The notes beneath the pieces were generated by a model. It saw only the letters and a program-made list of their open reading frames with translations, searched no databases and was not told the DNA's origin. The translations under genes and the position numbers were made by a program. DNA of 64,000 bases from Paraflavitalea sp. CAU 1676 (GTDB lineage: Bacteria; Bacteroidota; Bacteroidia; Chitinophagales; Chitinophagaceae), in NCBI RefSeq assembly GCF_029223285.1, contig NZ_JARHUJ010000005.1, forward strand, positions 434,001 through 498,000, read 5' to 3'. Shown here one piece after another: positions 44,164 to 52,370 of the stretch (its first letter is position 1; every line of letters begins with the position of its first letter).

Positions 44164-45201
44164 ATGCGCCTGCACCTCCCTGCTGTTACTGCTGCCTTGT
44201 TTTTAGGCACCTGTTTTACTTCCATAGCTCAACGGACCAGCGAAGATTTCAACATCACCCTGCCCGAGCAGAAGGTGGCTCATAGCCGGTATAATTCATT
44301 CCGTTTAGTAGATGGCAGGGCCGACAGTAGCGATATGGGTATCGTGCAGCTGGGTGCTTTTAACCGGAAGGCCTTTGTGCGGCCGGTAACGCCCATCGCC
44401 GCTCAGATGCAGCATGTATTTCGTGAGCTCATCGATACGTCTGCCGCAAATGGCGAACTGGTTTTGCTGCTGCGCAGCCTGAGCTTTGCCGAGGTAACGA
44501 AGGCCATGAGTGAAAAGGGGTATTGTTATTTCAGGGCCGATCTGTTTGCTCAATCACCGGCAGGCTACCGGGCTATCGACCGCATCGATACCGTGATCCT
44601 AGTGAGTTCTATGGACGTTACCCGCGCCATGTTCAGAAGGGGCAGTAAAACGATCGGTGATTTTTTAGCGCAGAACCTGGTCAAGGAACCTACCGACCAG
44701 CAGGACTACAGTTTAGCCGATATTATTGCCTACGACAGCGTGCAAAAGCGCAAGCTGCCCGTGTACAATACGGCTACTTACCGTGAAGGTGTATACAGGT
44801 CATTCGAGGCCTTCGTGCAGCAGCAACCCGAGGTTACGAATGCTACAGTCGCTTTGGGCAAGAACGGTATTCCCGAAAAAGTAAGTATCCCCGATTCTGC
44901 GGCCGGCAAGCCGGTGAAAGTAAAGTCTAAAGACCTATACGCCCTGGTATATGAGGGCAAGCCTTATATCGCCACCGACTACGGTTACTATCCTCTTGAA
45001 AAGAAGAACGATGACTTCCTTTTTACCGGCAAGGCCAAAGTCAATGCGGCGTCTGGCGATGTGATGATGGCCAGCTTTTTCTTCGGCATCATCGGCGGCC
45101 TGCTCGCTTCTTCGCCCCATGATGCGGTGTTCGATATGAAGATCGATCACCTGAGCGGCGGCTTCGTGCGCCTGAAGCAGGTTCCGCAGTCCACCAACTG
45201 A
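44164..45201 (+). CDS. secreted protein of unknown function
   Basis: 345 residues from the Met at 44164 (signal MRLHLPAVTAALFLGTCFTSIAQ). The longer frame back to 44032 would begin inside the terminator and is not credible. The N-terminal two thirds are mixed alpha/beta with no family I recognise. A hydrophobic segment near the C-terminus (VMMASFFFGIIGGLLA, about residue 300) could span or touch the membrane. It stands alone between a terminator and the CoA-transferase operon. Confidence 0.7.
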   Translation: MRLHLPAVTAALFLGTCFTSIAQRTSEDFNITLPEQKVAHSRYNSFRLVDGRADSSDMGIVQLGAFNRKAFVRPVTPIAAQMQHVFRELIDTSAANGELVLLLRSLSFAEVTKAMSEKGYCYFRADLFAQSPAGYRAIDRIDTVILVSSMDVTRAMFRRGSKTIGDFLAQNLVKEPTDQQDYSLADIIAYDSVQKRKLPVYNTATYREGVYRSFEAFVQQQPEVTNATVALGKNGIPEKVSIPDSAAGKPVKVKSKDLYALVYEGKPYIATDYGYYPLEKKNDDFLFTGKAKVNAASGDVMMASFFFGIIGGLLASSPHDAVFDMKIDHLSGGFVRLKQVPQSTN

Positions 45202-45253
45202 TCTTTGTTGCCCCTTCATACCTCTCTGTCTTTTTACTTGCTATGACCTGCTC

Positions 45254-45321
45254 ATAGTAAAATATTCCATCATTTCAGTAAGACCTGACATTGGTAGCCC
45301 ATCCCGCTGCTACTAACTTCA
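45254..45321 (+). promoter_or_regulatory. conserved control element and promoter of the CoA-transferase operon
   Basis: ATAGTAAAATA, one base, TCCATCATTTCAG (45254-45278), then 7 variable nt and TGACATTG (45286-45293). TTG of the last element, a 20-nt spacer and TAACTTCA (45314-45321) form a -33/-7 pair. The same blocks in the same order stand before the GH28 gene (58872-58938). The -7 box is only 7 nt from the ATG at 45329, which would make the mRNA leaderless or nearly so. Confidence 0.65.
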
Positions 45322-45328
45322 TTGTATT

Positions 45329-45772
45329 ATGTTCCTGAAAAAATACTTTGAAGCGTTTGATATTGGCGAGTTGCGTACGACGATGGGCCGAACGATCACG
45401 GAGACGGACATTGTTTTGCATGCAGGACAATCGGGCGATTTCTTTCCGCACCATATGGATGAGGAATGGTGTAAGACCCAGCCTTTCAAAAAGCGCATCG
45501 CGCATGGTACGCTGATCTTTACCGTTGCGGTGGGGCTTACGGCCCATGTGATCAATGAGGTATCAATGACCTATGGTTACGAGCGCCTGCGATTTACGCG
45601 GCCTGTTTTCATTGGCGATACCATCTCGGTAAAGGTGACCATCAGCAACAAGGCCGATCATAAGAAACCGCAATATGGACTTGTGACTGAATTGGTAGAG
45701 GTCTTCAATCAATACCAGGAACTGGTGATGGTATGCGAACATTTATTACTCGTGGAAAAACAAGCTCAATAG
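45329..45772 (+). CDS. MaoC-family dehydratase
   Basis: 147 residues, a single hot-dog fold. [29 protein letters not shown] contains the Asp/His hydratase dyad of the family, and [17 protein letters not shown] follows as the second signature. Such enzymes hydrate enoyl-CoA esters or dehydrate 3-hydroxyacyl-CoA in the cytoplasm. It opens an operon with two CoA-transferases. No acyl-CoA dehydrogenase or thiolase is present, so the substrate is not ordinary fatty acid. The next gene starts 5 nt after its stop. Confidence 0.9.
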   Translation: MFLKKYFEAFDIGELRTTMGRTITETDIVLHAGQSGDFFPHHMDEEWCKTQPFKKRIAHGTLIFTVAVGLTAHVINEVSMTYGYERLRFTRPVFIGDTISVKVTISNKADHKKPQYGLVTELVEVFNQYQELVMVCEHLLLVEKQAQ

Positions 45773-45777
45773 CTGTT

Positions 45778-46944
45778 ATGGCAAATATTACGCTTAAAGG
45801 CATTACCTGGTCGCACAGCAGGGGCATCACCCCGTTGCTGGCGGCCTCTCAACGATTCCATGAATTGTTTCCCCATACGGAGATCGTTTGGGAGAAGAGA
45901 AGCTTACAGCACTTCGCAGATTATCCGCTGGAGAAGCTGACGGGACTGTACGACCTGCTGATCATCGATCACCCGTGGGTGGGCTGTGCAGCGGCCACTG
46001 AATGTGTGCTGCCTCTCGACCAGCATCTTTCCAAAACCTATCTCGACGAGCAGGCCCGCAACTGTGTTGGCCTCTCGCATGTAAGCTATTATTACAAGGG
46101 TCACCAATGGGCGCTGGCCATCGATGCGGCTACACCGGTGGCGAGCTACCGCCAGGACCTGCTGCATGCGAATGATACCCCTGTGCCGCAAAGCTGGCAG
46201 GAGGTGATTGCACTGGCGGCGAAAGGGAAGGTGGCGGTGCCTGCCATACCCATCGACCTGCTGATGAACTTCTATACTTTTTGTATTGCCTGCGGGCAGG
46301 AGCCTTTTCAACAGCCCGATGAAGTGATCGACAAAGCTACGGGGCTGCAGGCCCTTGCGGTGATGCGGCAGTTGTATGCCAATATCGATCCGCTGTTCTT
46401 TACCTGTAACCCTATTGCGGTGGCAGAGCGCATGAGCCGTACCAATGACTATTGGTATTGTCCTTTTGCGTATGGTTATTCAAACTACGCGCGCTCGGGT
46501 TATGGGCAGCACCTGTTGCATTATGCAGATGTGGTGAATTTCGGGCTGGGGCAAAAGCTGCAAACGACCCTGGGTGGCACAGGTCTCGCGATTTCGGCTT
46601 CCAGTGTGCATCATGAAGCGGCTTTGCGTTTTGCGGAGTTGCTGGCTTCCCCGACCTGGCAGGCGGGCATCTACGCGCAAAATGGCGGACAGCCGGGGCA
46701 CCTGAATGCCTGGGTGAACGATGAGGCCAACCGTATTACACACCGTTATTTTCAGCATACGCTGCCGGCGTTGCAGCGGGCCTATATGCGTCCGCGTTAT
46801 CATGGCTATCTCTATTTTCAGGACCATGCCGGCGATCCGCTGCACCAGTATTTGCGCGATGGTGGCAACCCGGCGAGTGTGCTGGAGGCGATGAATAAAT
46901 TGTACAGGCAGAGCCTGGCTAAAAAAGAAACTTTGGCTCTATGA
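45778..46944 (+). CDS. extracellular solute-binding-protein fold without export signal
   Basis: 388 residues from the Met at 45778; the frame extends to 45733, but that overlaps the MaoC gene. The protein shows type 1/8 solute-binding features: YDLLIIDHPWVGCAAATECVLPLDQHL, DAATPVASYRQDLL, PVPQSWQEVIALA, and GGTGLAISASSVHHEAALRFAELLASPTWQAGIYAQNGGQPG near the C-terminal lobe. It has no signal peptide and no lipobox, and no ABC permease or ATPase genes are present. It is therefore likely cytoplasmic, perhaps a ligand sensor or a delivery protein for the CoA-transferases. Its last 4 nt overlap the first CoA-transferase start, so the two are coupled. Confidence 0.82.
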   Translation: MANITLKGITWSHSRGITPLLAASQRFHELFPHTEIVWEKRSLQHFADYPLEKLTGLYDLLIIDHPWVGCAAATECVLPLDQHLSKTYLDEQARNCVGLSHVSYYYKGHQWALAIDAATPVASYRQDLLHANDTPVPQSWQEVIALAAKGKVAVPAIPIDLLMNFYTFCIACGQEPFQQPDEVIDKATGLQALAVMRQLYANIDPLFFTCNPIAVAERMSRTNDYWYCPFAYGYSNYARSGYGQHLLHYADVVNFGLGQKLQTTLGGTGLAISASSVHHEAALRFAELLASPTWQAGIYAQNGGQPGHLNAWVNDEANRITHRYFQHTLPALQRAYMRPRYHGYLYFQDHAGDPLHQYLRDGGNPASVLEAMNKLYRQSLAKKETLAL

Positions 46945-48089
46945 AACCTTTACCACTTGATGGCTTGATCGTGCTGGAGTTCAGTCAATACCTTTCGGGG
47001 CCTTCGGCCGGTTTGCGCCTGGCCGACCTCGGCGCTCGCGTGATCAAGATCGAGCGGCCGGGCGTAGGGGATGCAGGTCGCAAGTTATCGATCAAAAACC
47101 TGTGGGCCGATGAGAGCTCGATGCTGTTCCATACCATCAACCGCAATAAGGAAAGTTTTACGGCCGACCTGCGTAATTCGGAAGAACTGGAGCTGGTGAA
47201 AAAGCTGATCCGTAAGGCCGATGTGGTGACACATAATTTCAGGCCCGGGGTAATGAAGCGTGCGGGCCTCGACTATGCTGCCGTGCAACAGATCAATCCG
47301 CGCATCGTGTATGGGGAGATCTCCGGTTATGGAAAGGTAGGCCCCTGGAAAGATAAGCCGGGGCAGGACCTGCTGGTGCAGTCGCTGGCCGGGTTGATGT
47401 ATACTACGGGCAACGATGATAACGATCCGGTACCCTTTGGCTTATCGATCGCCGATAGTTTGTGCGGCGCTCAATTGGTGCAAGGCATTCTTGCCGGGTT
47501 GATCAGGCGACACAAAACGGGGAAGGGCGCGCTGATAGAAGTGAGCCTGCTGGAATCGTTGCTGGACTTTCAATTCGAATTACTGACTACGTATCATAAT
47601 GGCGGGCAACTGCCGAGGCGGAGCAGTGTCAACAACGGTCACCCGTTGCTGAGCGCACCCTATGGCTTGTATGCGACGGCCAATGGCTTTATTGCGATCG
47701 CTATGAGCGATCTGGCTACACTGGCCACGGCTTTACACTGCATTGAACTATCGAACTATACAGCGGCGCATGCTTTTGTGAACCGCGATGAGATCAAGCG
47801 GATCATTTCGGCCCATGTGGTGCATCATAGTTCGCAGGTGTGGCTGGCGAAGCTGCACGAACATCATTTGTGGGCCATGGAAGTGCTGGACTGGAAGAAG
47901 CTGACGGGCCACACGGGTTACCAGCATTTGCGGATGGAACAAACGATCCATGCGTCGAACCGGAAAGAGATCGTTACCACGCGTTGCCCCATCCGTATCA
48001 ATGGAAAGATATTGACCTCGGGCAAAGCAGCTCCCGGTTTGGGGGCGCACAACGAGGACATCATCCAAAACTTACTCAACGAAAACTGA
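46941..48089 (+). CDS. CaiB/BaiF family III CoA-transferase, copy 1
   Basis: 382 residues. The family III fold is clear from [72 protein letters not shown] and the active-site region GLSIADSLCGAQLVQGIL with the predicted catalytic Asp172, which would form the acyl-anhydride intermediate. It moves CoA between carboxylic acids. It starts by an ATGA overlap with the solute-binding-like gene, and the second transferase follows after 3 nt. The acid substrate is unknown. Confidence 0.93.
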   Translation: MKPLPLDGLIVLEFSQYLSGPSAGLRLADLGARVIKIERPGVGDAGRKLSIKNLWADESSMLFHTINRNKESFTADLRNSEELELVKKLIRKADVVTHNFRPGVMKRAGLDYAAVQQINPRIVYGEISGYGKVGPWKDKPGQDLLVQSLAGLMYTTGNDDNDPVPFGLSIADSLCGAQLVQGILAGLIRRHKTGKGALIEVSLLESLLDFQFELLTTYHNGGQLPRRSSVNNGHPLLSAPYGLYATANGFIAIAMSDLATLATALHCIELSNYTAAHAFVNRDEIKRIISAHVVHHSSQVWLAKLHEHHLWAMEVLDWKKLTGHTGYQHLRMEQTIHASNRKEIVTTRCPIRINGKILTSGKAAPGLGAHNEDIIQNLLNEN

Positions 48090-48092
48090 GCC

Positions 48093-49262
48093 ATGCAATT
48101 ATTGCAGGATATCATAGTACTTGATTTCAGTCAGTTCCTGTCGGGGCCATCGGCGGCTTTACGCCTGGCAGATATGGGCGCGCAGGTGATCAAGATCGAG
48201 AAACCGGAAACCGGCGATATCTGCCGGTACCTATATGTATCGGACGTGATGATCGAAGGTGAGTCGACGATCTTCCATGCGATCAACCGCAACAAACAAA
48301 GTTATGCGGCGGACCTGAAGCAGCCGGAAGACCTGGAGAAGATCAAGAGGCTGATCGCAAAGGCGGATGTGATGATGCACAATTTCAGGCCCGGGGTGAT
48401 GGAGCGTATCGGGCTGGATTATGAAACGGTGAAGCGTATCAATCCCTCGATCGTTTACGCTGAAGTGAGTGGATATGGTACAGAAGGGCCGTGGAATCAT
48501 TTGCCCGGACAGGACTTGCTGTTGCAGGCGGTTTCGGGACTTACCTGGCTGAGCAATAACGATAAGGAAGCGCCTACCCCGATGGGGGTGGCGGTGGTAG
48601 ATATTTTTGCCGGCACGCATATCGCGCAGGGCATTCTGGCCTGTTTGTATCGCCGCACCATCAGTGGCGAGGGCGCGCTGGTACAGGTGAGTATGCTGGA
48701 AAGCATTCTTGATTTCCAATTTGAGGTGTTGACAGCGTATTTCAATGATGGTGGTCAGCTACCGGTGCGTAGTGCGGTGAATGCGGCGCATGCTTATATC
48801 GCTGCCCCGTACGGCGTTTACAAAACCGCCAACGGTTATTTGTCGCTGGCGATGGGCAATATCCTTACGCTGGCGAGCCTGCTGGGTTGTAAGCCGCTGG
48901 AGCAATTTGCCCAACCGGCCGACTGGTTCAGCAAGCGGGATGAGATCAAGTCGATCCTGGCGTCGCACCTGGTGAGCGAACCAACGGAACATTGGCTCGG
49001 CATCCTGGAGCCGGCCGACATCTGGTGTGCGCGGGTGCTGAACTATGAAGAGTTACTGAATGAAGAAGGATACAAGGTGCTCAATATGGAGATGGTGGTG
49101 AAAACGAGCAATGGTTTGAGCATTACTACAACGCGGTGTCCCATCCGTGTAGATGGTCATCTACTGGTTTCCAAAACCGGTGCTCCCGTACTGGGCGAGC
49201 ACAATGCCGTGATCGAACGCCAGTTTGGTTTGGTTGCCCTCGATAGTGCTGTACGTTTGTAA
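48093..49262 (+). CDS. CaiB/BaiF family III CoA-transferase, copy 2
   Basis: 389 residues, clearly paralogous to the preceding gene along its whole length: [65 protein letters not shown]. The predicted catalytic Asp170 in [18 protein letters not shown] is kept. Two adjacent intact copies recall two-subunit CoA-transferases such as the malate enzyme of Chloroflexus, so a heteromeric enzyme is one option. The other is two enzymes acting on successive acids. Twenty nt separate it from the amidohydrolase gene. Confidence 0.93.
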   Translation: MQLLQDIIVLDFSQFLSGPSAALRLADMGAQVIKIEKPETGDICRYLYVSDVMIEGESTIFHAINRNKQSYAADLKQPEDLEKIKRLIAKADVMMHNFRPGVMERIGLDYETVKRINPSIVYAEVSGYGTEGPWNHLPGQDLLLQAVSGLTWLSNNDKEAPTPMGVAVVDIFAGTHIAQGILACLYRRTISGEGALVQVSMLESILDFQFEVLTAYFNDGGQLPVRSAVNAAHAYIAAPYGVYKTANGYLSLAMGNILTLASLLGCKPLEQFAQPADWFSKRDEIKSILASHLVSEPTEHWLGILEPADIWCARVLNYEELLNEEGYKVLNMEMVVKTSNGLSITTTRCPIRVDGHLLVSKTGAPVLGEHNAVIERQFGLVALDSAVRL

Positions 49263-49282
49263 GCTTTGCTTTATATTGCCAT

Positions 49283-50137
49283 ATGAATGTCATCGATACA
49301 CATATTCATATCTGGGATCTTTCGAAGGTCCGCTATTCCTGGCTGGAAGGCAATACCTCTATTCTGAACCGCAATTATTTACTGGGTGAACTGGAGCCTG
49401 CGCGGCTGGTGGCTGGTGTTACCGGCGGCGTGCTGGTGCAGGCGGCCAACAATACGGAGGAGACCGATTATATGCTGCGGGTGGCTGCGGCACATCCCTG
49501 GCTAAAGGGGGTGGTGGGCTGGTTGCCACTGACGGATCCAGTACTTACTGAACGATTACTAAAGGAACAATATGGACTTAATCCCTTGTTCAAGGGTGTG
49601 CGTCACCTTATTCATGATGAGGCGGATGTGCGCTGGCTGTTGCAGCCGACGGTGATCGAGAGTCTTGGTATTCTGGCGCGTCATGGTATTAGCTATGACG
49701 TGGTGGGTGTTAAGCCTGAACATATCGAAACCGCGCAAGCGGTAGCGGAGAGAGTGCCAACGCTTTCGATGATCTTCGATCATTGCTGTCAGCCCCCTAT
49801 TGCCAGTGGCGAACGTTTTGGCCTCTGGGGGGAATTGATGAAGGCAGCGGCGGCGCATTTGCCATTTCATGTGAAAGTATCCGGATTGGGTATTACTGCA
49901 CAGAAAGGGGCGGATTGGACGGCCGATGATATTGCGCCGTATGTGGAATTTGTGCTGGAGCATTTTGGCGTGAGCAGGGTTTGCTGTGGCGGTGACTGGC
50001 CGGTGTGTTTGCTGGCTGGCAGCTATGCGGATGCCTGGCGCAATTATAAGGAGGTTTTAACCTCGCTGCTGGATCGATCTTCGCTGGAAAAAGTATTTTA
50101 CACCAACGCATTATCCTACTACCGATTGCAACCTTAG
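49283..50137 (+). CDS. amidohydrolase-2 family lactonase
   Basis: 284 residues. The metal-binding HxH lies at the start (IDTHIHIWDLSKVRYSWL), a TIM barrel follows, FDHCCQPP carries a further His, and CGGDWPVCLL the catalytic Asp. The subgroup includes L-rhamnono-, L-fucono- and 2-pyrone-4,6-dicarboxylate lactonases. In this operon, next to a RhaT-type symporter and a sugar dehydrogenase, hydrolysis of an aldonolactone in the cytoplasm is the natural reading (inference). The gene is packed between its neighbours with gaps of 20 and 23 nt. Confidence 0.9.
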   Translation: MNVIDTHIHIWDLSKVRYSWLEGNTSILNRNYLLGELEPARLVAGVTGGVLVQAANNTEETDYMLRVAAAHPWLKGVVGWLPLTDPVLTERLLKEQYGLNPLFKGVRHLIHDEADVRWLLQPTVIESLGILARHGISYDVVGVKPEHIETAQAVAERVPTLSMIFDHCCQPPIASGERFGLWGELMKAAAAHLPFHVKVSGLGITAQKGADWTADDIAPYVEFVLEHFGVSRVCCGGDWPVCLLAGSYADAWRNYKEVLTSLLDRSSLEKVFYTNALSYYRLQP

Positions 50138-50160
50138 TGCGATCATAAATCCCGTAAACC

Positions 50161-51300
50161 ATGGAAGTATTGGCCGGTGTGCTGTTTCATTCTGTAGGCG
50201 CTTCTAGCGCGGCGCTTTGTTATACGCCGCAGAAGAAGGTGCTGGGCTGGTCGTGGCAAACCTACTGGCTGGCGCAGGCTTCGGTGTGCTGGCTGTTGTT
50301 GCCGGTGATCGTTGCGTGGCTCACCATCCCGCAACTGGGGACGGTATTGCGGGAGGCGCCGGCGGATGTGTTGTGGAAGACCTTTGCGCTTGGGATGGCA
50401 TATGGCGTAGGCGGTACAGCTTTTGGCATGGCGATCCGCTATGTTGGGTTCTCGCTTACCTATGCTATTTCTGTTGGTATTTCGTGTGTGCTGGGAACGC
50501 TGATTCCGCCGTTGGTGCGGGGCGAACTCAGTGCGGTGTTTGATAAAACGGGGGCAGGCTGGGTGATGACGGGTATTGCGCTGGGCGCTTTGGGCATTGC
50601 TATATGCGGTGTTGCGGGAAGGAGTAAAGAGAAGGACCTTGCGCAGGCGCATGTTGCGGGCGGCGGTTTCTCCTTGAGCAAAGGGTTGCCTTTGTGTTTG
50701 CTGGCAGGCATTCTTTCTGCCGTGTATGGCTTTTCGCTGGACCAGGGTAAACCGATTGCCGATATTGCTGCGCGTTATGGTGCGGGCAATTTTCAGGGCA
50801 ATGTGATCTATATCTTTTCGAATGCAGGAGCATTTGTTACAACGTTGTTGTATTGTTTATATCTCCATAACAAGGAGAAGACCTTGGGTGAATATACCGG
50901 TGGAGGTGTTCTAGCGGGCGCTGGCCATGATGCCAGTGCGAGCGGGGATAGAAAACCTGTAAGTGCTTCGGTGGGAGCCGCGCGGGCAACTGTTGGCGTA
51001 AGTGGTGTGCTGGGCATGAACTTTGCGATGGCGGCACTGACGGGCCTGTTGTGGTATGGCCAATTCTTCTTTTATGGATTGGGACATTTGCGCATGGGCA
51101 GTTATAAATTCAGCAGCTGGGCTATTCACATGATCATGCTGGTATTGTTGAGTTCCATTGCAGGCATTTTGCTGAAGGAGTGGAGCAGTAGCAGCAAGGC
51201 GACCAGGCTAAAGCTGGGGACTGCGCTCTTTGTATTGACTGTTGCGGTGATCGTGCTCACGGTGGGTAATTACCTGGGTGATGATGCGGTTTCGCACTAA
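50161..51300 (+). CDS. rhaT: L-rhamnose/proton symporter family protein
   Basis: 379 residues with about ten transmembrane segments. The similarity to RhaT runs along the length: FHSVGASSAALCYTPQKKVLGWSWQTYW, GMAYGVGGTAFGMAIRYVGFSLTYAISVGIS, LSAVYGFSLDQGKPI and GLLWYGQFFFYGLGHLRMGSYKFSSWAIHMI all have close counterparts in the E. coli protein. A cytoplasmic loop (about residues 240-275) is longer than usual. It would import L-rhamnose or a related sugar with protons. No rhamnose isomerase or kinase gene is nearby, which suggests a different route or substrate. Confidence 0.9.
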   Translation: MEVLAGVLFHSVGASSAALCYTPQKKVLGWSWQTYWLAQASVCWLLLPVIVAWLTIPQLGTVLREAPADVLWKTFALGMAYGVGGTAFGMAIRYVGFSLTYAISVGISCVLGTLIPPLVRGELSAVFDKTGAGWVMTGIALGALGIAICGVAGRSKEKDLAQAHVAGGGFSLSKGLPLCLLAGILSAVYGFSLDQGKPIADIAARYGAGNFQGNVIYIFSNAGAFVTTLLYCLYLHNKEKTLGEYTGGGVLAGAGHDASASGDRKPVSASVGAARATVGVSGVLGMNFAMAALTGLLWYGQFFFYGLGHLRMGSYKFSSWAIHMIMLVLLSSIAGILLKEWSSSSKATRLKLGTALFVLTVAVIVLTVGNYLGDDAVSH

Positions 51301-51315
51301 AAGATCTGCATATTA

Positions 51316-52359
51316 ATGAGTTCTCCTTTTATTTATATTATCGGGGCGGGTGGTATTGTTAATGACGCGCATTTGCCGGCTTATCAGCTGGCGGGTTACC
51401 CGGTTGCGGGCATTTATGATATCGACGTGGCGAAGGCGCAAGCTACTGCGGATCGATTTGGCATTCCCGCGGTGTTTGATACCCTTGGCGGCCTGGTGGC
51501 TGCGGCGGGGAGTAGCGGTATCTATGATATTGCGGTGCCGGCCGATCATCTTACGAAGTTGTTGACGGTGTTGCCGGCCGGCTCGTTGGTGCTGATGCAG
51601 AAGCCGATGGGGATGGATTATGCGCAGGCGAAAGAGATAGTGGCACTGGCAAGATCAAAACAACTGGTGGCGGCTGTCAACTTTCAACTGCGGTATGCTC
51701 CCTTTATCGAGGTGGCGCGTGCGCTGATCGATGCCGGTACGATCGGTGAGTTGTGTGATATTGAAGTGAATGTAAATGTGCATACGCCCTGGAACCTCTG
51801 GCCATTTCTTTTTTCTTCTCCCCGCGTAGAAATTCTCTATCATAGTATTCATTACATCGACCTGATACGCCAGTTGGCCGGTAATCCTGTGGGTGTGTTT
51901 GCCAAAACGGTGAAGCATCCTTTGATGCAGGAGCTGGCTTCGGTGCGCAGCAGTATCGTGCTGGATTATGGCGATTGGCTGCGTGCCAATATTCTTACCA
52001 ATCATTGTCATGTATATGGCTTGCAGCACCAACATTCGTTCATTAAGCTGGAAGGCACGAAGGGAGCTATCCGTATTCACCTGGGTGTGTTGATGGATTA
52101 TCCCCACGGGCAAGCAGACAGGCTGGAGTATGTGGTGTTGCAGGAAGGTGTTGAACCAGTGTGGCAGTCTGTTGCTTTGGAAGGGAACTGGTTTCCTCAT
52201 GCTTTCATGGGCTGCATGCGCCAACTGATGGAGGTGGCTGCGGGCAAGCGTGAGCGCCCGGATAATTCCGTAGAAGATGCTATCGATACCATGGCCTGCG
52301 TGGAGGCTGCCTATCGCTCGGATGGCAAACAATCTATTTTATTGGCTGATATTCTCTAA
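51316..52359 (+). CDS. Gfo/Idh/MocA-family dehydrogenase
   Basis: 347 residues. The Rossmann start IYIIGAGGIVNDAHLPAYQLAGYPVAGIYDID is standard, but the usual EKP motif reads QKP (VLMQKPMGMDYAQ): Lys is kept and Glu replaced by Gln. The C-terminal domain has FLFSSPRVEILYHSIHYIDLIRQLAG, where the family active site lies. A cytoplasmic NAD(P)-dependent sugar or sugar-acid dehydrogenase. In this operon it could oxidise an imported sugar to the lactone used by the amidohydrolase (inference). The secreted glycosidase-like gene starts 11 nt after its stop. Confidence 0.9.
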   Translation: MSSPFIYIIGAGGIVNDAHLPAYQLAGYPVAGIYDIDVAKAQATADRFGIPAVFDTLGGLVAAAGSSGIYDIAVPADHLTKLLTVLPAGSLVLMQKPMGMDYAQAKEIVALARSKQLVAAVNFQLRYAPFIEVARALIDAGTIGELCDIEVNVNVHTPWNLWPFLFSSPRVEILYHSIHYIDLIRQLAGNPVGVFAKTVKHPLMQELASVRSSIVLDYGDWLRANILTNHCHVYGLQHQHSFIKLEGTKGAIRIHLGVLMDYPHGQADRLEYVVLQEGVEPVWQSVALEGNWFPHAFMGCMRQLMEVAAGKRERPDNSVEDAIDTMACVEAAYRSDGKQSILLADIL

Positions 52360-52370
52360 TCGATCGACTT

